Of a stretch of DNA of 64,000 nucleotides, positions 43,645-51,883 are shown piece by piece. The notes under the pieces are model-generated. The model was given only the letters and a program-made list of their open reading frames with translations, had not been told where the DNA came from and searched no databases. Each line of letters begins with the position of its first letter. Position 1 is the stretch's first letter. Source of the stretch: CAYUYV01 sp964522525 (GTDB lineage: Bacteria > Pseudomonadota > Alphaproteobacteria > JAJFIK01). Position numbers and translations under genes: made by a program. The stretch spans positions 1 through 64,000 of the forward strand of contig CAZFWG010000012.1 in NCBI GenBank assembly GCA_964522525.1, written 5' to 3'.

Positions 43645-44526
43645 ATGTTCGATTTTATGCGCGATACGGTTTCCGGGCTGGGCGCCGGCAGGGCAACTGT
43701 CGTGCCCGTGGTGCGTCTTTCCGGCGTGATCTCGGCCAACAGTCCGCTGGGCCGGGGGCTCTCGATCGCGGGCGTGGCCTCGCTGCTCGACGCCGCCTTC
43801 TCCTTTCGTGACGCACCCGCCGTGGCGTTGGTGATCAATTCGCCCGGCGGTTCTCCGGTCCAGAGCGCGCTCATTCATCGCCGCATTCGCTTCTTGAGCG
43901 AGGAAAAGGGCAAGCCCGTGCTTGCCTTTGTCGAGGATGTGGCAGCGTCCGGCGGATATATGATCGCCTGCGCGGCGGACGAGATCTTTGCCGATCCCGC
44001 CTCGATCGTCGGGTCGATCGGTGTCATCGCCGGCGGCTTCGGCTTTGACAAGGCGATCGAGCGGCTGGGCGTTGATCGCCGGGTCTATACGGCGGGTCTG
44101 GAGAAATTCCGCCTCGATCCCTTCAAGCCCGAGGATCCGGCCGACGTGGCTTGGCTCCTCGATCATCTGCGCGAGCACCACCGGATCTTTATCGATCTGG
44201 TGAAATCGCGGCGGGCGGAAGCCTTCGCGCGGTCCGCGTCGTCCGAGGATATTTTTTCCGGAGCCTATTGGCTCGGAGAGCAGGGCAAGGCGCTCGGCCT
44301 CGTTGACGGTATCGGGGAGTTGCGTTCCGTTTTGCGCACCCGTTTCGGCTCCAAAGTGAAATTGCGGCCCATTGTTCGCCGCCGGTCCTGGATGGATGCC
44401 ATGAGTTTCAGCGGCCGTCGCATGGCTGTCGAGAACGCGGGCATCGGGACTGGGAGCCTGATCGATCCCGAGGCCCTGCTCGAGGCGGCCGAGGCCCGCA
44501 GTCTGTGGAGCCGATACGGACTTTAG
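43645..44526 (+). CDS. S49-family (SppA-like) serine peptidase
   Basis: A 293-aa signal peptide peptidase-like enzyme. The core has VVPVVRLSGVISANSPL, LVINSPGGSPVQSALI and the nucleophile Ser in VAASGGYMIACAADEIFADPASIVGSIGV. A catalytic Lys is expected after GVDRRVYTAGLEKFRLDPFK. It is a short SppA form with only one protease domain and no strong N-terminal membrane segment. It follows the methyltransferase gene in the usual alphaproteobacterial order. Confidence 0.9.
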   Translation: MFDFMRDTVSGLGAGRATVVPVVRLSGVISANSPLGRGLSIAGVASLLDAAFSFRDAPAVALVINSPGGSPVQSALIHRRIRFLSEEKGKPVLAFVEDVAASGGYMIACAADEIFADPASIVGSIGVIAGGFGFDKAIERLGVDRRVYTAGLEKFRLDPFKPEDPADVAWLLDHLREHHRIFIDLVKSRRAEAFARSASSEDIFSGAYWLGEQGKALGLVDGIGELRSVLRTRFGSKVKLRPIVRRRSWMDAMSFSGRRMAVENAGIGTGSLIDPEALLEAAEARSLWSRYGL

Positions 44527-44618
44527 CTCTCCGTGGCGTCGGGCCGGGTGCCTGCGCTGCCTGACATGCGAATGTTGCGCGCGCCATCTTTGGCAACGAT
44601 GCACCGGACCGGGTCGCC

Positions 44619-44831
44619 ATGGGCAAATTGCTGCTGATCTCACTCGTTCTGCTCGGTGGATACTTCCTGTTGCGGGGCGGCCTCGGCTCCCGCAGACCGG
44701 ATCAAGACGGGCGCGTCGACCGGGACGCCCGTCCGCCGGTCGAGGACATGAGCCCATGCCCCGTCTGCGGCACCTTCCGGCCCTCCAGTCTGACATCGGG
44801 TTGTGATCGAAGCGATTGTCCCTTTTCGTGA
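44619..44831 (+). CDS. Small membrane protein with zinc-ribbon-like Cys motif
   Basis: A 70-aa protein. One hydrophobic helix (LLLISLVLLGGYFLL) is followed by a short acidic linker and a four-Cys end (CPVCGTFRPSSLTSGCDRSDC). This resembles the small PP0621-type proteins with CxxC ends that may bind metal. No function is known. It is too short to be sure of, but its place before glyQ and its clear motif support it. Confidence 0.6.
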   Translation: MGKLLLISLVLLGGYFLLRGGLGSRRPDQDGRVDRDARPPVEDMSPCPVCGTFRPSSLTSGCDRSDCPFS

Positions 44832-44986
44832 CGGGCCGGGCCTGTTTCATGAATTGCGAGGCGGCGGGTCAACGTCATTGACCCTTCATAATCGGGTGGA
44901 TAGGGTCGCCGCGTTGCGCCGCACACTTGCGGTCCAGCCGTTGCTCCTGTTCCTTTTTGCCCCGATGGGATGGTCCGCCGCCCGCC

Positions 44987-46042
44987 ATGTCCAAGGCCGT
45001 TCAAAAGCGTTCCCCGAAGAAGCGGGATGTGGAGACGCCTGCTTCCGCGGACCCGTCTCCCACGGATCCATCTCCCACGGACCCGGCGCCCTCGGATCCG
45101 CTCACGCCGGATCGCTCCTTCCAGGGCCTGATTCTCACCTTGCAGCAATATTGGGCACGCCAGGGCTGTGTCATTCTACAGCCCTATGATCTGGAGATGG
45201 GCGCGGGCACGTTTCATCCGGCGACCACCTTGCGCTCCCTGGGGCCGAAGCCTTGGCGCGCGGCTTATGTTCAGCCCTGCCGCCGGCCGACGGATGGTCG
45301 TTATGGGGAAAACCCCAACCGCTTTCAGCACTACTACCAGTTCCAGGTCATTCTGAAACCGTCGCCCCCTGACATTCAGGAGCTCTATCTGCAAAGCCTG
45401 ATCGCCCTCGGGATCGATCCTGGTCTCCACGATGTGCGCTTCGTGGAGGACGACTGGGAAAGCCCGACGCTCGGCGCCTGGGGTCTGGGCTGGGAGGTCT
45501 GGTGCGATGGGATGGAAGTTACTCAGTTCACCTATTTTCAGCAGGTCGGCGGCTATGACTGCGATCCCGTGTCGGGAGAGCTGACTTACGGTCTTGAGCG
45601 GCTCGCCATGTATGTCCAGGGCGTCGACAACGGCTATGACCTGGATTTCAACGGCGCGTCCGGGGACGCGCGGGTGACCTATGGCGATGTCTTTCACCAG
45701 TCCGAACGCGAATTCTCGGCCTTCAATTTCGAACATGCCGATACGGACGTTCTGTTCCGCCAGTTCGCCGAGGCCGAGGCCGCCTGTACCCGGCTGATCG
45801 GCGCGGGGCTTGCCCTGCCGGCCTATGATCAGTGCATCAAGGCCAGCCACCTGTTCAATCTGCTCGACGCGCGCGGCGTGATCAGTGTCACCGAACGCCA
45901 GGCCTATATCGGCCGGGTGCGCACGCTCTCGCGTGGCTGCGCCGGCGCGTGGCTCGACAGCCCCCAAGGACGCAGCGCCGGGGCGGGCGAGGGCGGCATC
46001 ACCGGGACGGCACCGGGGCCAGCCGCCCCCAGCATGGGTTGA
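44987..46042 (+). CDS. glyQ: Glycine-tRNA ligase alpha subunit
   Basis: Alpha chain of the bacterial tetrameric GlyRS. The core is normal: SFQGLILTLQQYWARQGCVILQPYD, FHPATTLRSLGPKPWRAAYVQPCRRPTDGRYGENPNR (landmarks) and TYFQQVGGYDC. The start ATG at 44987 adds about 45 residues of Ala/Pro/Asp/Ser repeats (for example DPSPTDPSPTDPAPSDP) before the conserved start, which is unusual. A GTG at 45029 would still include the repeats. The C-terminal 35 residues are also Gly/Ala-rich. The stop is seven bases before glyS. Confidence 0.94.
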   Translation: MSKAVQKRSPKKRDVETPASADPSPTDPSPTDPAPSDPLTPDRSFQGLILTLQQYWARQGCVILQPYDLEMGAGTFHPATTLRSLGPKPWRAAYVQPCRRPTDGRYGENPNRFQHYYQFQVILKPSPPDIQELYLQSLIALGIDPGLHDVRFVEDDWESPTLGAWGLGWEVWCDGMEVTQFTYFQQVGGYDCDPVSGELTYGLERLAMYVQGVDNGYDLDFNGASGDARVTYGDVFHQSEREFSAFNFEHADTDVLFRQFAEAEAACTRLIGAGLALPAYDQCIKASHLFNLLDARGVISVTERQAYIGRVRTLSRGCAGAWLDSPQGRSAGAGEGGITGTAPGPAAPSMG

Positions 46043-46049
46043 GGGCGCC

Positions 46050-48110
46050 ATGGGCGAGGTCCTGCTTGAATTGTTCAGTGAGGAGATCCCGGCGCGCCTT
46101 CAGGAAGGTGCGCGGGCGGAGCTTGTGCGCCGTCTGACGGACGGTCTCAAGGAAGCGGGCTATGAAAATGTCACGATGCGGAGTTTCGTCACGCCGCGCC
46201 GTCTGACGGCCATCATCGAGGACCTGCCGGCCCGCCAGCCCGATCTGCGCGAGGAGCGCAAGGGACCCAAGGTCAGCGCGCCGGAAAAGGCCGTCGAGGG
46301 GTTCCTCAAATCCGTCGGTCTGACGCTTGATCAGGTGGAACAACGGGATACGGGCAAGGGTGCCACCTATTTCGCCGTGATCGAGCGAAAGGGCCGTCCG
46401 ACCCAAGAAGTCCTGGCCGGTCTTGTGGCCGACATGGTGCAGCAGTTTCATTGGCCCAAATCCATGCGCTGGGGCAGCGGGTCTTTGCGCTGGGTGCGGC
46501 CGCTCCACCATGTCCTGTGCCTGTTCGGCGGACAATCCGTCCCCGTTGAAATCGATGGCGTTCCGGTCGTTTCCGAGACCAAGGGACACCGGTTCATGGC
46601 GCCCGAGGCCGTGGCCGTCGAGGATGGCGCCTCCTACATGAAAGGGCTTGAAAAGGCCTATGTGCTCCTCGACCCTGAGGTCCGGCGGACACGGATCGAT
46701 GAGGCCGCCCGGGCGGCCGCCGCCGAGCCCGGTTTCGAACTCGTCGAAGATGCCGGCCTTCTCAATGAGGTCACGGGACTTGTCGAATGGCCGGTCGTCC
46801 TTATGGGTCGCTTTGACGACAGCTTTCTCGATCTGCCCGATGAAGTGCTGGTCAGCGCCATGCGCGGCCATCAGAAATATTTCTCCGTGAAGGATCCGAA
46901 AACGGGGCGTCTGGCCCCGTGTTTCATCACCGTCGCCAATCTGGAGGCACCGGACGGAGGGGCGCAGATTATCGCAGGCAATGAGCGGGTGTTGCGCGCC
47001 CGGCTCGCCGATGCCCGGTTCTTCTGGGATCAGGATCTCAAGACACCCTTGGCGGATCTCGCTCCTGGTCTGAAAGAGGTGGTCTTCCATGCCAAGCTTG
47101 GCACGCTCGCTGACAAGGTGGCGCGCGTCGCGGGTCTGGCCCGCCATTTGGCGCCCCTGACCGGCGCTGATGCCGACAAGGCAGAAGAGGCCGCCCGGCT
47201 CGCCAAATGCGATCTGCTCACCGGCATGGTCGGCGAGTTCCCTGAACTCCAAGGCCTGATGGGGCGGTACTATGCCCGCCATCACGGCATCGACATGGCC
47301 GTGGCCGCAGCCATCGAGGACCATTATGCCCCTCAGGGACCGGATGATCGGTGTCCGGGTCAACCTGTTTCCATGGCGGTGGCCCTCGCCGACAAGATCG
47401 ATACGCTGGTCGGCTTCTGGCTGATCGACGAAAAACCGACGGGCTCGAAGGATCCGTTCGCCTTGCGCCGTGCCGCGTTGGGGGTGATCCGGATCATTCT
47501 GGAGAATGGCTTGCGGCTACCCTTGAGCGACGCCTTTCAGGTGGCCCGGTCCGGCCATGGCGGAAAGGGTGAGGAGGCCGCACTTGTCGACCTGATGACT
47601 TTTGTTGGCGAGCGGCTCAAAGTCCATTTGCGGGATCGCAAGAAGCGTCATGACCTGATCGATGCGGTCTTTGCCCTGCCGGGCCATGACGATCTCGTGT
47701 CGGTCGTGGAACGGGTCCAGGCGCTCACGGACTTTTTGGCCACGGATGATGGTGCCAACCTCCAGGCAGGCATCAAGCGGGCCGGGAACATTCTCCGGAT
47801 TGAGGAGAAGAAGGACAAGGTGACCTTTGACGGGGCGCCCGATCCCGCCCTGTTCGAGCAGGACGAGGAGAAGGCCCTGTTCCAGAGCCTGGAGACCGCC
47901 CGCAAGGAGGCGGAAACCAAACTCACGCAAGAGGACTATGCCGCCGCCATGGCCGCCGTCGCCTCCTTGCGCGGGCCTGTTGATGCTTTTTTTGATACTG
48001 TGACGGTTAATGCTTCCGACGCCGATGTGCGACGCAATCGGCTCCAATTGCTTGGCCAGATCCGCGCGAGTCTCGCGGGCGTGGCCGATTTTTCCAGAAT
48101 TGAAGGCTAG
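46050..48110 (+). CDS. glyS: Glycine-tRNA ligase beta subunit
   Basis: Beta chain (686 aa), needed for tRNA binding. It begins GEVLLELFSEEIPARLQEGA, and has TPRRLTAIIEDL and AMRGHQKYFSVKD. The HD-like domain has EFPELQGLMGRYYARHHG and the C-terminal helical part resembles the ArgRS anticodon domain. The ATG at 46050 is seven bases after glyQ and gives a normal length. ppdK follows. Confidence 0.96.
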   Translation: MGEVLLELFSEEIPARLQEGARAELVRRLTDGLKEAGYENVTMRSFVTPRRLTAIIEDLPARQPDLREERKGPKVSAPEKAVEGFLKSVGLTLDQVEQRDTGKGATYFAVIERKGRPTQEVLAGLVADMVQQFHWPKSMRWGSGSLRWVRPLHHVLCLFGGQSVPVEIDGVPVVSETKGHRFMAPEAVAVEDGASYMKGLEKAYVLLDPEVRRTRIDEAARAAAAEPGFELVEDAGLLNEVTGLVEWPVVLMGRFDDSFLDLPDEVLVSAMRGHQKYFSVKDPKTGRLAPCFITVANLEAPDGGAQIIAGNERVLRARLADARFFWDQDLKTPLADLAPGLKEVVFHAKLGTLADKVARVAGLARHLAPLTGADADKAEEAARLAKCDLLTGMVGEFPELQGLMGRYYARHHGIDMAVAAAIEDHYAPQGPDDRCPGQPVSMAVALADKIDTLVGFWLIDEKPTGSKDPFALRRAALGVIRIILENGLRLPLSDAFQVARSGHGGKGEEAALVDLMTFVGERLKVHLRDRKKRHDLIDAVFALPGHDDLVSVVERVQALTDFLATDDGANLQAGIKRAGNILRIEEKKDKVTFDGAPDPALFEQDEEKALFQSLETARKEAETKLTQEDYAAAMAAVASLRGPVDAFFDTVTVNASDADVRRNRLQLLGQIRASLAGVADFSRIEG

Positions 48111-48152
48111 ATGCGCGTAAAGCGTCCGGCCGCAGAGTGGGCGGAGAAGGGA

Positions 48153-50822
48153 ATGACGCAATGGGTCTATCAGTTCGGCACGGACCGAACCGACGGCACC
48201 GCGGAAGACCGGGAGCTCCTGGGCGGCAAGGGCGCCAATCTGGCCGAGATGAGCAAGCTCGGCCTTCCCGTGCCCCCCGGCTTCACGCTGACGACGGAGG
48301 TGTGCACGGCCTTTTATGCCGACAACCGGACCTATCCTGCCGCGCTTCAAGGTGAGGTCAAGAACGCCCTCAACACCATCGGAACATTCCTGGGCAAGAA
48401 ATTCGGGGATCCGACGAATCCCCTGCTTGTGTCCGTGCGGTCCGGTGCCCGGGTGTCCATGCCCGGCATGATGGACACCGTGCTCAATCTCGGCCTCAAC
48501 GACGAGACGGTGGACGGCCTCGCCATGCTGTCCCAGGACCGCCGCTTTGCCTATGATTCCTATCGGCGCTTCATCCAGATGTATGGGGATGTGGTCCTCG
48601 GTGTGGACCACCACATCTTCGAGGACTGTCTTGACGATGCCAAGATGGATCGAGGTGTTTCCCTCGATACGGAATTGACCGCGGAAGATCTGCTGGGCGT
48701 CGTCGAAGCCTATAAGAAACTCGTTGAGCAGGAGACGGGGCGGCAATTTCCGCAGGATCCGGAAGAACAGCTCTGGGGCGCCATCGGCGCGGTGTTCGGA
48801 TCCTGGATGAATGCCCGCGCCGTGACCTATCGGCGCCTCCATTCGATCCCTGAGGAATGGGGCACGGCCGTGACCGTTCAGGCCATGGTGTTCGGCAATA
48901 TGGGCGAGGAAAGCGCGACCGGTGTTGCCTTTACCCGCAATCCGTCAACGGGGGAAAACGCTCTTTACGGGGAATTTCTCGTCAATGCGCAAGGGGAAGA
49001 CGTGGTGGCGGGCATCCGCACACCCCAATCCCTGTCGCGCCAGGCGCGCCATGAAAGCGGCTCCTCTTTGCCGTCCCTCGAGGAATGCATGCCGCCCGTC
49101 TACGAACAGCTGTCGGCCGTGACGCAACGCCTCGAAGGCCATTACCGCGACATGCAGGACGTGGAATTCACGGTAGAGAAGGGCAAGCTGTGGATGCTGC
49201 AGACCCGGGGCGGTAAACGGACCGCCAAGGCGGGCCTGCGTATCGCGGTCGATTTGTGTAAGGAGGGCTACATCTCCGAGGAGGAGGCGGTGCTGCGGAT
49301 TGATCCGTCCTCCCTCAACCAGCTTCTTCACCCGAGCCTTGATCCCAAGGCCGATCGGGACATTCTCGTCACGGGCCTGCCGGCCTCGCCGGGGGCCGCC
49401 AGCGGTGTGGTCGTGTTCCATGCGGAGGATGCGGAGAGTTTCGCTGCCAACGGAACCGCGACCATCCTCGTTCGTAACGAGACGAGCCCTGAGGATATTC
49501 ACGGCATGCATGCCGCCAAGGGCATTCTGACGGCTCGGGGCGGGATGACCAGCCACGCGGCCGTCGTGGCCCGGGGCATGGGCCGGCCATGCGTGACCGG
49601 GGCCGGTGCCATGCGGATCGACTATGGCAAGCAGACTTTTTCCGTAGGGCCGATCACGGTGGCCAAGGGGGATGTCATCACCATCGACGGCGCCACCGGA
49701 CAGGTGATGCGCGGTGAGGTCAGCACGATCCAGCCGGAGCTTTCCGGCGACTTCGCCACCATCATGGGGTGGGCGGACAAACGCCGCCGCCTCAGCGTGC
49801 GCACCAATGCGGAAACGCCGGAAGACGCGCGGGTGGCACGGGATTTCGGCGCCGAGGGGATCGGCCTGTGCCGGACGGAACACATGTTCTTCGACGCCGA
49901 CCGGATCCAGGCGGTCCGGGAAATGATCCTGGCGGATACCAAGGATGGCCGCCGCACGGCGCTCGCCAAGCTTCTGCCCTTTCAGCGGGCGGATTTTGTG
50001 GAACTGTTCCGCATCATGGCCAATCTGCCCGTGACCATCCGGCTTCTGGATCCCCCGCTCCATGAGTTCCTGCCCCATGGCGAGGAAGAGATTGCGCAGG
50101 TGGCCCAGGGCATGGGCGTGGAGCCGGCCCTTCTTGCTGACCGGTTGGCGGAGTTGCGCGAAGTCAATCCCATGCTGGGGCATCGGGGATGCCGCTTGGG
50201 CATCTCCTACCCTGAAATCTATGAAATGCAGGCCCGGGCCCTGCTCGAGGCGGCTTGTGACGTGACCCAAGAATTGGGCACGCCCATCGTGCCGGAGATC
50301 ATGGTGCCGCTGGTCGTCAGCCACGCCGAGCTGGAAATGATCAAGCTCCGGATCAATGCCATCGCGGATGCCGTCGAAGCGGAGCGGGGCAGCCGGGTCA
50401 ACTATTTGGTCGGAACCATGATCGAGCTGCCGCGCGCGGCTCTCCAGGCCGCCGATATTGCGCGTTCGGCCGAATTTTTCAGTTTCGGGACGAACGATCT
50501 CACCCAGACCGTGTTCGGCATCAGCCGGGATGACGCCGCTCAGTTCCTGGGCACCTATCTCAGCAACAAGATCCTGGCCGTCGATCCTTTCATCACCTTG
50601 GATCAGGAGGGTGTGGGCGAACTGGTCAAGGTCGGCGCCAGTCGCGGCCGGCAGACCAAACCGGACCTCAAGGTCGGCATTTGCGGCGAACACGGAGGGG
50701 ATCCGGACTCGATCCAGTTCTGCGAGGATATCGGCCTCGATTATGTATCGTGTTCGCCCTATCGGGTGCCCATTGCGCGGCTCGCGGCCGCCCAGGCCGC
50801 GATCCATCGGCAGCGGGCATGA
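48153..50822 (+). CDS. ppdK: Pyruvate, phosphate dikinase
   Basis: Makes PEP from pyruvate, ATP and phosphate, or the reverse. The 889-aa length is normal when ATG at 48153 is used (GGAGAAGGG upstream). An ATG at 48111 right after glyS would add 14 residues. The N-terminal ATP-grasp domain opens VYQFGTDRTD and has LLGGKGANLAEMSKLGLPVP. The central phospho-His motif is GGMTSHAAVVARGMG, and the C-terminal TIM barrel has EGIGLCRTEHMFFD and GTNDLTQTVFGISRDD. meaB overlaps its stop. Confidence 0.96.
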   Translation: MTQWVYQFGTDRTDGTAEDRELLGGKGANLAEMSKLGLPVPPGFTLTTEVCTAFYADNRTYPAALQGEVKNALNTIGTFLGKKFGDPTNPLLVSVRSGARVSMPGMMDTVLNLGLNDETVDGLAMLSQDRRFAYDSYRRFIQMYGDVVLGVDHHIFEDCLDDAKMDRGVSLDTELTAEDLLGVVEAYKKLVEQETGRQFPQDPEEQLWGAIGAVFGSWMNARAVTYRRLHSIPEEWGTAVTVQAMVFGNMGEESATGVAFTRNPSTGENALYGEFLVNAQGEDVVAGIRTPQSLSRQARHESGSSLPSLEECMPPVYEQLSAVTQRLEGHYRDMQDVEFTVEKGKLWMLQTRGGKRTAKAGLRIAVDLCKEGYISEEEAVLRIDPSSLNQLLHPSLDPKADRDILVTGLPASPGAASGVVVFHAEDAESFAANGTATILVRNETSPEDIHGMHAAKGILTARGGMTSHAAVVARGMGRPCVTGAGAMRIDYGKQTFSVGPITVAKGDVITIDGATGQVMRGEVSTIQPELSGDFATIMGWADKRRRLSVRTNAETPEDARVARDFGAEGIGLCRTEHMFFDADRIQAVREMILADTKDGRRTALAKLLPFQRADFVELFRIMANLPVTIRLLDPPLHEFLPHGEEEIAQVAQGMGVEPALLADRLAELREVNPMLGHRGCRLGISYPEIYEMQARALLEAACDVTQELGTPIVPEIMVPLVVSHAELEMIKLRINAIADAVEAERGSRVNYLVGTMIELPRAALQAADIARSAEFFSFGTNDLTQTVFGISRDDAAQFLGTYLSNKILAVDPFITLDQEGVGELVKVGASRGRQTKPDLKVGICGEHGGDPDSIQFCEDIGLDYVSCSPYRVPIARLAAAQAAIHRQRA

Positions 50823-51766
50823 GTGTCACGCCGCCGAGCCTCGATGATCTGCGTCGCCTGGGCAAACCGGCCATCGCCCGGGCGCTCGCTATGGTCGAAA
50901 CTCATGGTGATGATCCCTCCTTCGTGGCGCTCCTCGATGCCGCCTGGGCCGAGCCCAAGGGCCATGTGGTTGGCATCACGGGTCCGCCCGGTGTGGGCAA
51001 GTCGAGCCTAATCAATGCCATGATCGCTTTTTGGCGGGCCTGTGGACAGTCCGTTGCCGTCGTGGCGGTCGATCCGTCCTCGAAGCGCAGCGGCGGCGCC
51101 CTGCTGGGCGACCGAACCCGGATCATCGCCGATCCGGAAGACGATCAGATCTTCATCCGTTCCATGGCCGCCCGGGACCGGCTCGGCGGGTTGGCGGATA
51201 TCACCTTTCCCGCCGTGGTCCTGCTCCGGGCGCTCTTTGATCGGATCATCGTGGAGACCGTGGGCGTGGGTCAGTCGGAAACGGAGATTTCCGATCTCGC
51301 CGACACGGTTGTGCTGTGTGTCCAGCCCGGATCTGGCGACGCCCTGCAATTCATGAAAGCTGGTATTGTCGAAGTGCCGGATATCGCGGTTGTCACCAAG
51401 GCCGATCTGGGGGCGGCGGCGGTGCGCGCGCGCAGTGACCTGGAAAGCGCCCTTGATCTTGTCAGCCTGTCCAAGGACGGCCGTACCTTGTCGATCTTTC
51501 TCGTCAGCATTCAGCAGGCCCAGGGTCTTGACGCCTTGATGGCGTCCATCGACGAGCATCGGGTCTTTCTCGATTCGGCCTCGCGTCTTGGTCAGAAACG
51601 TCAGGGCCAGGCCGAAGCCTTCCTGGTTCAGATGATCCGGGATGGTTTCGGACGGGAGGGCGTCTCCTGGGCCAGGCGGGCGGGCCGTTTCGTGAAAATG
51701 GACGGCCGCGCCCCCTTTGCCGTGGGCCATGCCATTGTTTCCGATCTGCGGGCCAAACTCACCTGA
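50819..51766 (+). CDS. meaB: MeaB/ArgK-family G-protein chaperone
   Basis: A 315-aa GTPase that loads and protects the B12-dependent methylmalonyl-CoA mutase. The P-loop is GPPGVGKSSL. The family motifs VAVDPSSKRSGGALLGDRTRI, IIVETVGVGQSE and VVTKADLGAAA are all present. Its ATG overlaps the ppdK stop (ATGA), so translation is coupled to PPDK. No mutase genes are in the window. The conserved family motifs make identity firm; use of the chaperone for a mutase elsewhere is inference. Confidence 0.94.
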   Translation: MSVTPPSLDDLRRLGKPAIARALAMVETHGDDPSFVALLDAAWAEPKGHVVGITGPPGVGKSSLINAMIAFWRACGQSVAVVAVDPSSKRSGGALLGDRTRIIADPEDDQIFIRSMAARDRLGGLADITFPAVVLLRALFDRIIVETVGVGQSETEISDLADTVVLCVQPGSGDALQFMKAGIVEVPDIAVVTKADLGAAAVRARSDLESALDLVSLSKDGRTLSIFLVSIQQAQGLDALMASIDEHRVFLDSASRLGQKRQGQAEAFLVQMIRDGFGREGVSWARRAGRFVKMDGRAPFAVGHAIVSDLRAKLT

Positions 51767-51883
51767 AGATCCGCCGTGACCGGTCCCGTCATCAAAACTT
51801 CTGCGGCCTGACACATGTTTGTGATCTTGGTCCCCTAAGCCCGCATCAGAGCAGATGTGATCGCAGGTTTTTGGGGGCGTGGC

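Noticed and set aside
51767..51883. Cobalamin riboswitch before the BtuB-like receptor
   Set aside because: The spacer is too short, and no B12-box-like sequence is seen.
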